64,000 nt of DNA. It comes from Streptomyces monashensis (lineage in GTDB: Bacteria > Actinomycetota > Actinomycetes > Streptomycetales > Streptomycetaceae). Location: the NCBI RefSeq assembly GCF_001866665.1, contig NZ_MLYO01000063.1, positions 1 through 64,000 on the forward strand, read 5' to 3'. How positions within the stretch are numbered: position 1 is the first letter of the stretch; every line of letters starts with the position of its first letter. Position numbers and translations under genes: made by a program. The notes beneath the pieces were generated by a model. That model ran no database searches and was not told the DNA's origin. It worked only from the letters and a program-made list of their open reading frames with translations. Positions 51,688 through 59,643 of this stretch are shown in pieces.

Positions 51688-53294
51688 ACGAGGCCCTGCC
51701 CGACGTCCCCGAGGTCCGCGTCGTCGGCCTTCCGCAGCTCACGTCGGGCTTCGACCTTGTGGAACGACTCGACCTGCCCATGCACCTGAAGGTGCACGGG
51801 CCGCTCGATCCGCTGGGCGGCGAACAGCTCGCGCAGCTCGCCGAGAACATCAACCTCAAGGGCCGCGGCGGCGCCGGCTTCCCCTTCCACAAGAAGCTGC
51901 GCTCGGTCGCCGAGTCGGCGATCAAGCGCGGGGTGCGCCCGGTCGTCGTGGTCAACGGCAGCGAGGACGAGCCGGCCTGCCGCAAGGACACGGTGCTGAT
52001 CAACCGCGCCCCGCACCTGATCCTGGACGGCGCGCTGCTGTGCGCGGAGGCGCTCGGCGCACGCACGCTCGTGATCGGCGTCACGCGCGAGTCGACCCAG
52101 CGCTCCATGGAGGCCGCGCTCGCCGAGCGCGGGCTGAGCAACAGCCGTAGATCGGCGCTGCGCGCGTGGGTGCAGCGCAACCCCGTGCGCATGGTCACCG
52201 GCGCCGCCGCGTCGCTGATCCGCTCGGTCGACGGCGGCCCGGCGATCCCACCCGGCCGCAAGATCAGCGCCTCGCAGAGCGGTGTCGGCGGGGCGCCCAC
52301 GCTGCTGTCGAACGCCGAGACGTTCGCGCAGCTGGCCATCGCCGCCCGCATCGGCCCGGAGCGCTACGGCAACACCGGCCTGTACGACGAGCCGGGCACG
52401 GTCATGCTCACCGTCTCCGGCGCGGTGGCCCGCCCGATGGTCCTGGAGGTCCCCACGGGCGTGCCACTGCGCTACGTGCTCCAGCTGGCGGGCGCCCCGC
52501 CGGTGCCGCAGGGCGTGCTGACCGGCGGCTACCACGGCAAGTGGATCGACGCCGCGACCGTCGACGAGGCGATCGTCTCGCGCAACTCCCTGGACGCGGT
52601 GGGCGGTTCGCTGGGCGCGGGCGCGATCCTGCCGATCAGCCAGGAGACCTGCCCGCTGGGCGAGTCGCTGCGGGTGGCGCAGTGGCTGGCCGAGGAGAGC
52701 GCCGGCCAGTGCGGCCCCTGCTACCTCGGACTGCCCGCGGCCGCGCGCGGGATGGAGGACATCCTGAACGGCGGCGGACCGGCCGCCCTGGAGGCGCTCA
52801 AGCAGGTCGCGAAGAACGTCAAGCGCCGCGGGGCGTGTTCGCACCCGGACGGCTCCGCGATGTTCCTGGAGTCGACCATCAAGGCGTTCACCGACGACCT
52901 GGCCGCCCATGTCCTCGGCAACGGCTGCGGACGGCCCGTGGAGGGCGTTCTGCCGCTCTTCGAGGGAGGCAGGGCCCCTACGGGCATCCCGGGCGGCCAA
53001 GAGCCCGAGGAGACCGGCGCGAGCCGTCAGAAGATCTACGTCGACTGGACGCTGTGCCGGGGCCACGGGCTGTGCGCCGACATCCTGCCCGAGGTGTTCG
53101 AGCTGGGCGCCGACGGGTTCCCGACCGTCGCCCAGGCGCAGGTGCCGCGCTACGCCGAGGCCAAGGCGCTGCGCGCGGTGCGCCGCTGCCCGGCGCTCGC
53201 CCTGCGCCTGGAGGAGGACACGCGCGGGCAGGCGCCGTCGCGCAACCTGCCGGTCCTCTCGCAGGGCCGCGGACGGCGGGCCCTGGGCCGCTGA
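51684..53294 (+). CDS. NuoF-like NADH-dehydrogenase flavoprotein fused to a ferredoxin
   Basis: 536 residues from GTG 51684. NuoF core: FMN/NADH glycine loop GRGGAGFP (60-67), NGSEDEPACRKD in place of the usual NADESEPG segment, SNAETFAQ, then an SLBB region. The N3-type cluster motif reads ESAGQCGPC, so three of four ligands remain (Cys343, Cys346, Cys385) and the first is Ala340. A C-terminal domain (residues ~449-510) is a small ferredoxin with Cys458-x5-Cys464 and Cys502-Pro, the pattern of [3Fe-4S] ferredoxins of streptomycetes. No NuoE or other complex I gene is near. Likely moves electrons between NAD(P)H and the membrane di-heme protein. Followed by a strong terminator. Confidence 0.85.
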   Translation: MNEALPDVPEVRVVGLPQLTSGFDLVERLDLPMHLKVHGPLDPLGGEQLAQLAENINLKGRGGAGFPFHKKLRSVAESAIKRGVRPVVVVNGSEDEPACRKDTVLINRAPHLILDGALLCAEALGARTLVIGVTRESTQRSMEAALAERGLSNSRRSALRAWVQRNPVRMVTGAAASLIRSVDGGPAIPPGRKISASQSGVGGAPTLLSNAETFAQLAIAARIGPERYGNTGLYDEPGTVMLTVSGAVARPMVLEVPTGVPLRYVLQLAGAPPVPQGVLTGGYHGKWIDAATVDEAIVSRNSLDAVGGSLGAGAILPISQETCPLGESLRVAQWLAEESAGQCGPCYLGLPAAARGMEDILNGGGPAALEALKQVAKNVKRRGACSHPDGSAMFLESTIKAFTDDLAAHVLGNGCGRPVEGVLPLFEGGRAPTGIPGGQEPEETGASRQKIYVDWTLCRGHGLCADILPEVFELGADGFPTVAQAQVPRYAEAKALRAVRRCPALALRLEEDTRGQAPSRNLPVLSQGRGRRALGR

Positions 53295-53310
53295 GCGGAG
53301 CGACCAACAC

Positions 53311-53349
53311 GTCGAAGGCGGACCATCCTCGGGATGGTCCGCCTTCGAC
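53311..53349. terminator. 18-bp perfect hairpin between the NuoF-like gene and tRNA-Ala
   Basis: GTCGAAGGCGGACCATCC (53311-53328), loop TCG, and its exact complement to 53349. Placed between the convergent 3' ends of the NuoF-like gene and the tRNA, so it can stop both transcripts. Confidence 0.85.
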
Positions 53350-53354
53350 TTCTG

Positions 53355-53427
53355 TGGAGCTAAGGAGAATTGAACTCCTGACCTCCTGCATGCCATGCAG
53401 GCGCTCTACCAACTGAGCTATAGCCCC
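53355..53427 (-). tRNA. tRNA-Ala(GGC), copy 1
   Basis: 73 bases. Acceptor GGGGCTA pairs with TAGCTCC and includes the G3-U70 wobble that identifies alanine tRNAs; discriminator A73. D-arm AGCTCAGTTGGTAGAGC, anticodon stem CCTGC/GCAGG with loop ATGGCAT (anticodon GGC), T-arm AGGAG/CTCCT. CCA is not encoded. Identical to the copy at 54155-54227. Confidence 0.98.
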
Positions 53428-53468
53428 TTGTTTTGTTGTTTCGCCCGGTTCCCCCGGCGACGTCGTAA

Positions 53469-53496
53469 ACATTACAGGGCCGTGGGCGGAGCGCAA
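53469..53496 (-). promoter_or_regulatory. Candidate promoter of tRNA-Ala copy 1
   Basis: -35 TTGCGC (complement 53491-53496), 16-base spacer, -10 TAATGT (complement 53469-53474), about 40 bases upstream of the tRNA 5' end. Confidence 0.5.
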
Positions 53497-53553
53497 AATC
53501 GGTTTCGGAGCCGCACCAATGTGCTCACGTATGTCCGTTTTGCACAGCAGTTG

Positions 53554-53787
53554 TCAGGCCGTCACGAACGAGTAGAACCGCTTGAGCGTGCAGTGTTCTT
53601 CGAGGAGGCGGCCGTAGATCGGCTCGCCCTCCAGCTCCCGGTACGTCTCGATCGGGTCGCCCTTTATGATCAGCGCCCGCGCGCATTCCTCGCACCAGTA
53701 CTGGTAGTCGGGGTTGATCGGCTCCATGTCACGGACGATCGGCGTACCGCTGCCGCACCAGTCGCACTTTCGCCTGTGTGCACCCAT
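53554..53787 (-). CDS. Small zinc-ribbon-like protein
   Basis: 77 residues. CDWC near the N-terminus and CEEC about 20 residues later make a CxxC...CxxC zinc site; a further Cys lies near the C-terminus. The rest is acidic and helical (ETYRELEGEPIYGRLLEEH). Starts three bases after the stop of the other zinc-ribbon gene with GGAGC six bases upstream, so they form a two-gene unit between the tRNA copies. Function unknown. Confidence 0.75.
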   Translation of the reverse strand: MGAHRRKCDWCGSGTPIVRDMEPINPDYQYWCEECARALIIKGDPIETYRELEGEPIYGRLLEEHCTLKRFYSFVTA

Positions 53788-53790
53788 CGA

Positions 53791-53964
53791 TCAGCTCCAG
53801 CTGTGGCCGCAGGCCGTGCACACGTAGGAGATCCCGCCGTTGTCGCCGAGGACTTGGGCCACATGCAGGGAACCGCAGGAAGGGCAGAGCAGCCGGGTCG
53901 TCGTGTTCCGTATCAACGCCGCACCGAGGAGGTCGCCGCCCTCCCCAAGGATGCTCGCAGGCAT
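53791..53964 (-). CDS. Small zinc-ribbon protein
   Basis: 57 residues from ATG 53964 (GGGAG upstream). CPSCGS and CTACGHSW form a classical zinc ribbon; the N-terminal 25 residues are non-polar without a signal peptide. Looks like a small nucleic-acid-binding or transcript-associated zinc ribbon; no further assignment possible. Confidence 0.75.
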   Translation of the reverse strand: MPASILGEGGDLLGAALIRNTTTRLLCPSCGSLHVAQVLGDNGGISYVCTACGHSWS

Positions 53965-54084
53965 CGCTACTCCCTCCCGTCGGGCCGCGCCCCCTTCCGG
54001 CCGTTTGATTCTGCCACGGGAACGCCTCCGGAGGGGTATACGAGCACGGGACCCCGAGCGACTCAAAGGCCGCCGCCGACAAAC

Positions 54085-54119
54085 AGAAGATCCCGCCCCC
54101 TCGGGGGACGGGATCTTCT
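54085..54119. terminator. Strong hairpin downstream of tRNA-Ala copy 2
   Basis: AGAAGATCCCG-CCCCC pairs with GGGGG-A-CGGGATCTTCT with a single bulged A and a tiny loop, 16 pairs. It separates tRNA copy 2 from the zinc-ribbon genes. Confidence 0.75.
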
Positions 54120-54130
54120 CACCGATCTCT

Positions 54131-54148
54131 GACACTCGACAGAGTGTC
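54131..54148. other. Short hairpin at the tRNA-Ala copy 2 trailer
   Basis: GACACTC-GACA-GAGTGTC, seven pairs with a four-base loop, six bases beyond the tRNA 3' end; may limit 3' processing or contribute to termination. Confidence 0.55.
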
Positions 54149-54154
54149 GATCAG

Positions 54155-54227
54155 TGGAGCTAAGGAGAATTGAACTCCTGACCTCCTGCATGCCATGCAG
54201 GCGCTCTACCAACTGAGCTATAGCCCC
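54155..54227 (-). tRNA. tRNA-Ala(GGC), copy 2
   Basis: Identical in all 73 bases to the copy at 53355-53427 and exactly 800 bases away. Same G3-U70 acceptor, GGC anticodon and absence of encoded CCA. A possible promoter with -10 TAGAGT lies upstream near 54290. Confidence 0.98.
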
Positions 54228-54319
54228 TAGTCACGCGGCGGAGCCGCATGATGTTTCGCTTCCCGCTCGGCGGGGCGAACAAGAAGAACTCTAGCCTGTG
54301 ACCTGCCAGAAAGTGAAAT

Positions 54320-54339
54320 CCGGGGTTCGGGAGCCCCGG
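54320..54339 (-). terminator. Hairpin downstream of the phosphatase gene
   Basis: CCGGGG (54320-54325) and CCCCGG (54334-54339) around eight bases; on the minus strand it is followed by ATTTCACTTT. It lies between the phosphatase stop and the tRNA-Ala promoter. Confidence 0.4.
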
Positions 54340-54355
54340 CGGGCCGGCCGGCGGG

Positions 54356-55024
54356 TCAGTCGTCGTCGCCGAGGACGGGCTCCGGGAGGGTGCCGGCGTT
54401 GTGCTCCAGCAGGCGCCAGCCGCGGGCGCCCTCGCCCAGCACGGACCAGCAGCAGTTGGACAGACCGCCGAGGCTCTCCCAGTCCCGGGCCGCCAGCCCG
54501 AGGAGCCGGCCGATGGTCGTGCGGATGGTGCCGCCGTGGCTGACGACGACGAGCGTGCCGTCCTCGGGCAGCTTCTCGGCGTGCCGCAGCACGACGGGGG
54601 CGGCCCGGTCGGCGACCTCGGTCTCCAGCTCACCGCCGCCGCGGCGGACCGGCTCGCCGCGCTTCCACGCGGCGTACTCCGCGCCGTGGCGGGCGATGAT
54701 CTCCTCGTGCGTCAGCCCCTGCCACACGCCCGCGTACGTCTCGCGCAGACCCTCCTCGCGGACGATGTCGAGACCGGTGAGGGCGCCCAGCTCGGCGGCC
54801 GTGTGCGCCGCCCGCTGGAGGTCGGAGGAGACGATCGCGTCCGGCCCCAGGGAGGCCAGCAGCCGGGCGGCGCGGCGGGCCTGGCCGACGCCGGTCTCGG
54901 TCAGCGCGACGTCCGTGCTGCCCTGGAAGCGGCGCTCGACGTTCCACGCGGTCTGGCCGTGCCGCCACAGGATGATGCGGCGGCCGCGGCCCTTGCGGTC
55001 GGTGACCTCTCCGGTGGCGCTCAT
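54356..55024 (-). CDS. Histidine phosphatase (GpgP/phosphoglycerate mutase-like)
   Basis: 222 residues. Branch-1 histidine phosphatase: LWRHGQTAWN (nucleophile His) and VVSHGGTI (second His), with both core Arg residues. Its position next to rsfS and nadD is the same as that of glucosyl-3-phosphoglycerate phosphatase GpgP in M. tuberculosis, as I recall, so that activity is possible. The ATG shares one base with the rsfS stop (TGATG). Confidence 0.9.
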   Translation of the reverse strand: MSATGEVTDRKGRGRRIILWRHGQTAWNVERRFQGSTDVALTETGVGQARRAARLLASLGPDAIVSSDLQRAAHTAAELGALTGLDIVREEGLRETYAGVWQGLTHEEIIARHGAEYAAWKRGEPVRRGGGELETEVADRAAPVVLRHAEKLPEDGTLVVVSHGGTIRTTIGRLLGLAARDWESLGGLSNCCWSVLGEGARGWRLLEHNAGTLPEPVLGDDD

Positions 55025-55467
55025 CACCACTCCCCGCCCGGCCCCTGGTCTGCCTCGGCGGCCTGCTGCTTCGCGTGCGCCTCGGCCTTGCCGCGGGTGG
55101 CCTTGGCGTCGGCGGGCAGCTCCAGCTCGGGGCAGTCCTTCCACAGCCGCTCCAGGGCGTAGAAGACCCGCTCCTCGCTGTGCTGGACGTGGACGACGAT
55201 GTCGACGTAGTCGAGCAGGATCCAGCGGGCGTCGCGGTCGCCCTCGCGGCGCACCGGCTTGGCGCCGAGTTCCTTCTGCAGGCGCTCCTCGATCTCGTCG
55301 ACGATGGCCTTGACCTGGCGGTCGTTCGGCGCGGAGGCCAGCAGGAAGGCGTCCGTGATCGACAGGACGTCGCTGACGTCGTAGGCGATGACGTCGTGGG
55401 CGAGCTTGTCGGCAGCCGCCTGGGCGGCGGTGTGGATGAGCTCAAGGGAACGGTCGGTGGCGGTCAC
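55024..55467 (-). CDS. rsfS: Ribosome silencing factor RsfS (Iojap)
   Basis: 147 residues from GTG 55467. Binds L14 and blocks subunit joining under nutrient limitation. Characteristic DVSDVLSITDAFLLASAPNDRQV, ARWILLDYVDIVVHV and YALERLWKDCP. An acidic/Ala-rich C-terminal extension beyond the domain is actinobacterial. Part of the nadD-lcp-rsfS-phosphatase run. Confidence 0.96.
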   Translation of the reverse strand: MTATDRSLELIHTAAQAAADKLAHDVIAYDVSDVLSITDAFLLASAPNDRQVKAIVDEIEERLQKELGAKPVRREGDRDARWILLDYVDIVVHVQHSEERVFYALERLWKDCPELELPADAKATRGKAEAHAKQQAAEADQGPGGEW

Positions 55468-55597
55468 TACATGGCTTTCCGTCGGCGGTCTTTTGCCCCC
55501 AAGGGTCTCACGGACCGACCGGGGCACCCCACGTGATTAACGGGTCGCGCAGGGTGCCCCGGTCACCCCGGCCGGGAGGCGGCCGGGAGGCCGGCGG

Positions 55598-57322
55598 TCA
55601 GGAGGCGGACGGTTTGTAGTCCAGGCCGAGTACGACCGAGACGTCGGCGCCCGAGGAGACCGTGCCCTTGGCCACGGAGCTGCTCGGCAGGCCGAGGGTC
55701 TTGGCGACCTCGGTGGCGTTCCGCTGGGCGGAGGCGCCCGAGTAGAGCACCTTCGAGACGGCCTGGGTGCCGGTGGCGCTGCCGCCCTCCAGGAACGTGA
55801 AGCCGCCGTTGAGGAGCACCACGCGGGCCTTCTCCGTGTCGTCCTTCACACCGGTGGCGTTCTGCACGGAGACCCGGACCGCGGAGCCGGCGTCGGGGCT
55901 CTTCGCGGTGCCGCCGAGGATGTCCTTCACCACGCTGTCGCTGGTCTTCGCGCTCAGGGTGCCGTCGGTCTGCACGGGCAGCAGGGCGGTCTTGTAGTCG
56001 CCGCTCTTGGCGAGGTCGGAGAGCTTGGCGAGGAAGGTGCCGAGGTCCTTGTCGGTGAGCGGCGGGTCGAGGATCTGCGCCAGGGTCTGCACCGTGGTGA
56101 TCGCCGCCGACGGGTCGGACGACAGCTTGCGCAGCGTGCCCTGCATGACCTGCCCGAACCGCTCCAGCTGGGCGTTCTCGTTCTCCCCGGGGGCGCGGTA
56201 GGTGGCGTAGGCGACGGCCATCTTGCCGCTGAGGGTCTGCTGGCTGCCCTTGTGGACGAGCGGCTCGGCACCGGCCTTCTTCGCGGTCGGGTCCGGCACG
56301 TCGGCGTTGGTGTCGATGTCGATGTTGCCGACCAGGTCGACCAGGTTCTGCAGGTAGGGGGTGTCGAGGCGCCAGGTGGCCTGGATGTTGGTGCCGAGGA
56401 CGGTGCCGAGCTGGTCGCGGGTGCCGGAGGAGCCGTCGCCGTCCACCGACTTGGCGAGCGTCGTGGTGGCGCCCGAGTCGTCGCTCAGGGCGAGGTTGTT
56501 GGGCAGCAGCACGGTGCTGCCCTGCTTGGTGGTGGTGTTGTCGACCAGCAGCGCCGTGGACGTGCCGCCCTTGTCGGTGTTGTGCAGGTGGACGACGATC
56601 ACGTCGCGCTTCTGGGCTCCGACGGGCGTGGCCGCGCCGGGCCCCGCGGCCGCGGAGGACAGGCCGGGCAGCTTTCCGGCGTACCAGAGGTAGCCGACAC
56701 CGCCGACGGCGACCAGGGCGAGGACGACGACCAGGGCGACCAGCCGGCTGCGGGCGCGGCGCCTGGCCTCCTCGCGGCGCTCGGTGCGGTTCTCGGTGAA
56801 GTTCAGCCAGTCGATGACGTCCTCGGAGTCACCGTCCGGGTCCTCGACGAACGCGAACTGCCCGGTGCGGTGGTCCCGTTCGCCCCCGTCCCGGGGCTCA
56901 GCGGGCCGCTCCCCCGGTTCCCGCGGCCCCGGTGCCGGGCCGGGCTGGTGCGGGATGTGGGCGGTCTGTCCGGCAACCCGGGGCTGCTGCCCGCTGGTCG
57001 CGGCCTGCCCGTAGGGGTCGTGGCCGGGCACCTGCTGGGTGCCGGTCCCGTAGGGGTCGTACGGGTTCTGGGCCGCATAGGGGTCGTACGCCGGCTGCTG
57101 CCCCGAGTCGTAGGAGGGCACGGGCGGCTGCTGGCCGGTGGCGTAGGGGTCGTAGCCGTAGCCCTGTTGCTGGGCGTACGGGTCGTAGCCGGCCTGCTGG
57201 GTGTGCTGGGCCTGCTGCGCCGTGACCTGCTGGTAGACGGGCCGGCCGTACTCGTCGTAGCCGACGATCTCGTACGGGTCGGCGCCGTATCCGCCGTTGC
57301 CCGTGTCGTATCGGTCGTTCAC
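55598..57322 (-). CDS. LytR-CpsA-Psr-like membrane protein with degenerate core
   Basis: 574 residues from GTG 57322. A ~165-residue cytosolic N-terminus made of Asp-Pro-Tyr, Gln-Gln and Pro-Gly repeats, one membrane helix (LVALVVVLALVAVGGVGYLWY), an LCP-like extracellular domain and a C-terminal LytR_C domain (VRVSVQNATGV and later). LCP enzymes attach glycopolymers to peptidoglycan. Here the RSD and PRD catalytic motifs and the Arg-rich acceptor motif are replaced (QKRDVIVV; LPNNLALSDD), so it is probably not catalytic. Lies between nadD and rsfS, as in other actinobacteria. Confidence 0.85.
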   Translation of the reverse strand: MNDRYDTGNGGYGADPYEIVGYDEYGRPVYQQVTAQQAQHTQQAGYDPYAQQQGYGYDPYATGQQPPVPSYDSGQQPAYDPYAAQNPYDPYGTGTQQVPGHDPYGQAATSGQQPRVAGQTAHIPHQPGPAPGPREPGERPAEPRDGGERDHRTGQFAFVEDPDGDSEDVIDWLNFTENRTERREEARRRARSRLVALVVVLALVAVGGVGYLWYAGKLPGLSSAAAGPGAATPVGAQKRDVIVVHLHNTDKGGTSTALLVDNTTTKQGSTVLLPNNLALSDDSGATTTLAKSVDGDGSSGTRDQLGTVLGTNIQATWRLDTPYLQNLVDLVGNIDIDTNADVPDPTAKKAGAEPLVHKGSQQTLSGKMAVAYATYRAPGENENAQLERFGQVMQGTLRKLSSDPSAAITTVQTLAQILDPPLTDKDLGTFLAKLSDLAKSGDYKTALLPVQTDGTLSAKTSDSVVKDILGGTAKSPDAGSAVRVSVQNATGVKDDTEKARVVLLNGGFTFLEGGSATGTQAVSKVLYSGASAQRNATEVAKTLGLPSSSVAKGTVSSGADVSVVLGLDYKPSAS

Positions 57323-57338
57323 CGGTGCCCCTCTCGGC

Positions 57339-57965
57339 TCACTCGCCGCGGTACAGCTCGCGCTTGGCGATGTAGCGCACGACTCCGTCCGGCACCATGT
57401 ACCAGATGGGGTCTCCCTTCGCGACTCTCGCACGGCAGTCGGTGGACGAGATGGCGAGCGCGGGAACCTCGACCAGCGAGGCGCCGCCCTCGGGAAGGCC
57501 GGGGTCGGTCAGGTGGTGGCCGGGCCGGGTGACGCCGACGAAGTGCGCGAGGGAGAACAGCTCCTCGCTGTCGTGCCAGGTCAGCAGCTGGGCGAGCGCG
57601 TCGGCACCGGTGATGAAGAACAGATCGGTGTCGGGGTTGAGGGCCCTGAGGTCGCGCAGGGTGTCCACGGTGTAGGTCGGCCCGCCGCGGTCGATGTCGA
57701 TACGGCTGACGGAGAACTGGGGGTTCTCGGCGGTCGCGATGACCGTCATCAGGTAGCGGTCCTCGGCCGGGGAGACCTTGCGGTGGGACTTCTGCCACGG
57801 CTGGCCGGTGGGCACGAACACCACCTCGTCCAGCTGGAACTGCGCGGCGACCTCGCTGGCCGCCACCAGGTGTCCGTGGTGGATCGGGTCAAACGTTCCG
57901 CCCATGACGCCCAGGCGTCGCTTGCCCGTGTGCACGGGGCCGGTAGGCATGTCCTGCTCTCCCAT
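57339..57965 (-). CDS. nadD: Nicotinate-nucleotide adenylyltransferase
   Basis: 208 residues. NAD biosynthesis, NaMN plus ATP to NaAD. Nucleotidyltransferase motif GGTFDPIHHGHL, FVPTGQPWQKS and the ISSTDCRARV signature. ATG 57965 or the in-frame ATG 57950 are both possible. First gene of the run toward rsfS. Confidence 0.97.
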   Translation of the reverse strand: MGEQDMPTGPVHTGKRRLGVMGGTFDPIHHGHLVAASEVAAQFQLDEVVFVPTGQPWQKSHRKVSPAEDRYLMTVIATAENPQFSVSRIDIDRGGPTYTVDTLRDLRALNPDTDLFFITGADALAQLLTWHDSEELFSLAHFVGVTRPGHHLTDPGLPEGGASLVEVPALAISSTDCRARVAKGDPIWYMVPDGVVRYIAKRELYRGE

Positions 57966-58021
57966 GCGTGCAGACCCTACCGGCCCGGCCTCCGAGGTCC
58001 CGCCGGGGACGGGGTCCCGGC

Positions 58022-58177
58022 TCAGCGGTCGCGGTTGAACCGCGTGGTGATCCACAGCAGGAGCAGCAGGATGACGAAGGCGCTGCCGCCGGTGATGGCC
58101 GGGTTGAGGCTGTTGTGGTGGCCGCCCTCGGCTTCGGCGAGGGTGACCATCTGGGCTGCGGCGCTGTGAAGGCTCAT
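58022..58177 (-). CDS. Tiny membrane protein (51 residues)
   Basis: A short soluble N-terminus (MSLHSAAAQMVTLAEAEGGHH), one membrane helix (SAFVILLLLLWITT) and a basic end FNRDR. Codon use is typical of the genome and it is spaced like a real gene between nadD and the next small gene. Function unknown; such micro-membrane proteins often modify a larger membrane partner. Confidence 0.65.
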   Translation of the reverse strand: MSLHSAAAQMVTLAEAEGGHHNSLNPAITGGSAFVILLLLLWITTRFNRDR

Positions 58178-58297
58178 CTTCGGCAGGACCTAACGCGTGT
58201 GGGCGGGATAAAGATGTCGGCTCATCGTATGCGGGCGGCCCGGCGACGATCACGCCGACTCCGCCGTCGGGACCCGGCGGGGAACTTTCGCCGCCGC

Positions 58298-58462
58298 TCA
58301 GTCGTCCTTGCGCTTGTAGCCCCTGAGCAGGAACCAGGCGGTCAGCGCGCAGCCCAGGACCATCACGACCAGAACGATGCGGAGCAGATTCCCTGTCCCG
58401 TGCTGCTGGGCGGCGCTGGTGGCGGCCTCGGTCAGCCAGGCGGCTGCGGGGTGGTGATCCAT
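58298..58462 (-). CDS. Tiny membrane protein (54 residues)
   Basis: Begins MDHHPAAAW, has one helix (LLRIVLVVMVLGCALTAWFLL) and ends RGYKRKDD. Same size and plan as the neighbour at 58022-58177, and both lie between nadD and the M48 peptidase. Function unknown. Confidence 0.65.
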   Translation of the reverse strand: MDHHPAAAWLTEAATSAAQQHGTGNLLRIVLVVMVLGCALTAWFLLRGYKRKDD

Positions 58463-58563
58463 CGGTGGACTCCTTCGGCTGTACTGCCCGTCCACCGTAT
58501 CTCCGCCTAGGCTGGGCCCTGCCTCGGGGGCACAGTGGGCACTCAACGCACATGGGGGACGAC

Positions 58564-59643
58564 ATGTCCGACGACGGCCAGCACACCGGGCACGAGCGCG
58601 TGCCGAGCAGGCAGCGCAGGCGCTTCCCGGGGATCTCCTCACGTGCCTACGAGCATCCGGCCGACCGTTCGGCCCTGGTCGCGCTGCGCAAGCTGAGCGG
58701 ATTCGACACGGTCTTCAAGGCGCTCAGCGGGCTGCTGCCCGAGCGGAGCCTGAGGCTGCTGTTCCTGTCCGACTCGGTCCGCGTCTCCGAGCGGCAGTTC
58801 CAGCATCTGCACGACATGCTGCTGGACGCCTGTCACATCCTGGACCTGGAGAAGGTCCCGCCGATGTACGTCAACCAGGACCCGCAGCCCAACGCGATGT
58901 GCATCGGCCTGGACGAGCCGATCATCGTGGTCACGACGGGCCTCGTGGAGCTCCTCGACGAGGAGGAGATGCGCGCGGTCGTCGGCCACGAGGTGGGCCA
59001 CGCCCTGTCCGGTCACTCGGTGTACCGCACGATCCTGCTCTTCCTGACCAGCCTCGCGCTGAAGGTCGCCTGGATCCCGCTGGGCAACTTCGCGATCATG
59101 GCGATCATCACGGCCCTGCGGGAGTGGTTCCGCAAGTCGGAGCTGTCCGCGGACCGCGCGGGTCTGCTGGTGGGCCAGGACGTACAGGCCTCGATGCGCG
59201 GCCTGATGAAGATCGCGGGCGGCAACCACCTGCACGAGATGAACGTGGACGCCTTCCTGGAGCAGGCCGAGGAGTACGACGCCGCGGGCGACCTGCGCGA
59301 CTCGGTGCTGAAGATCCTGAACGTGCTGCCCCGCTCGCACCCGTTCGCCGCCGTGCGGGCGGCCGAGCTGAAGAAGTGGTCCGAGTCCCGGGACTTCCAG
59401 CGGATCATGGACGGCCACTACGCACGCCGCGACGAGGACAGGGACACCTCGGTCAGCGACTCCTTCCGCGAGTCGGCGGCCGCCTACGCGAGCGACGTCA
59501 AGAGCTCCAAGGACCCGCTGATGAAGCTGGTCTCGGACCTCGCGGGCGGGGCGGGCGACCTGGGCGGCCGGGTGCGTCGCGGCTTCGACGGCTTCAAGAG
59601 CGCCCCGCCTACGGCGCAGGAGGGGCCGACGGACGAGGAGTAG
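58564..59643 (+). CDS. M48 family zinc metalloprotease
   Basis: 359 residues from ATG 58564, which has GGGGG at good distance; ATG 58552 is less likely. Zinc motif GHEVGHALSGH, a membrane segment after it (TILLFLTSLALKVAWIPLGNF), and the third ligand Glu in SELSADRAGL. Loosely HtpX/Ste24-like, possibly in membrane-protein quality control. Convergent with the next gene, overlapping by 35 bases. Confidence 0.9.
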   Translation: MSDDGQHTGHERVPSRQRRRFPGISSRAYEHPADRSALVALRKLSGFDTVFKALSGLLPERSLRLLFLSDSVRVSERQFQHLHDMLLDACHILDLEKVPPMYVNQDPQPNAMCIGLDEPIIVVTTGLVELLDEEEMRAVVGHEVGHALSGHSVYRTILLFLTSLALKVAWIPLGNFAIMAIITALREWFRKSELSADRAGLLVGQDVQASMRGLMKIAGGNHLHEMNVDAFLEQAEEYDAAGDLRDSVLKILNVLPRSHPFAAVRAAELKKWSESRDFQRIMDGHYARRDEDRDTSVSDSFRESAAAYASDVKSSKDPLMKLVSDLAGGAGDLGGRVRRGFDGFKSAPPTAQEGPTDEE

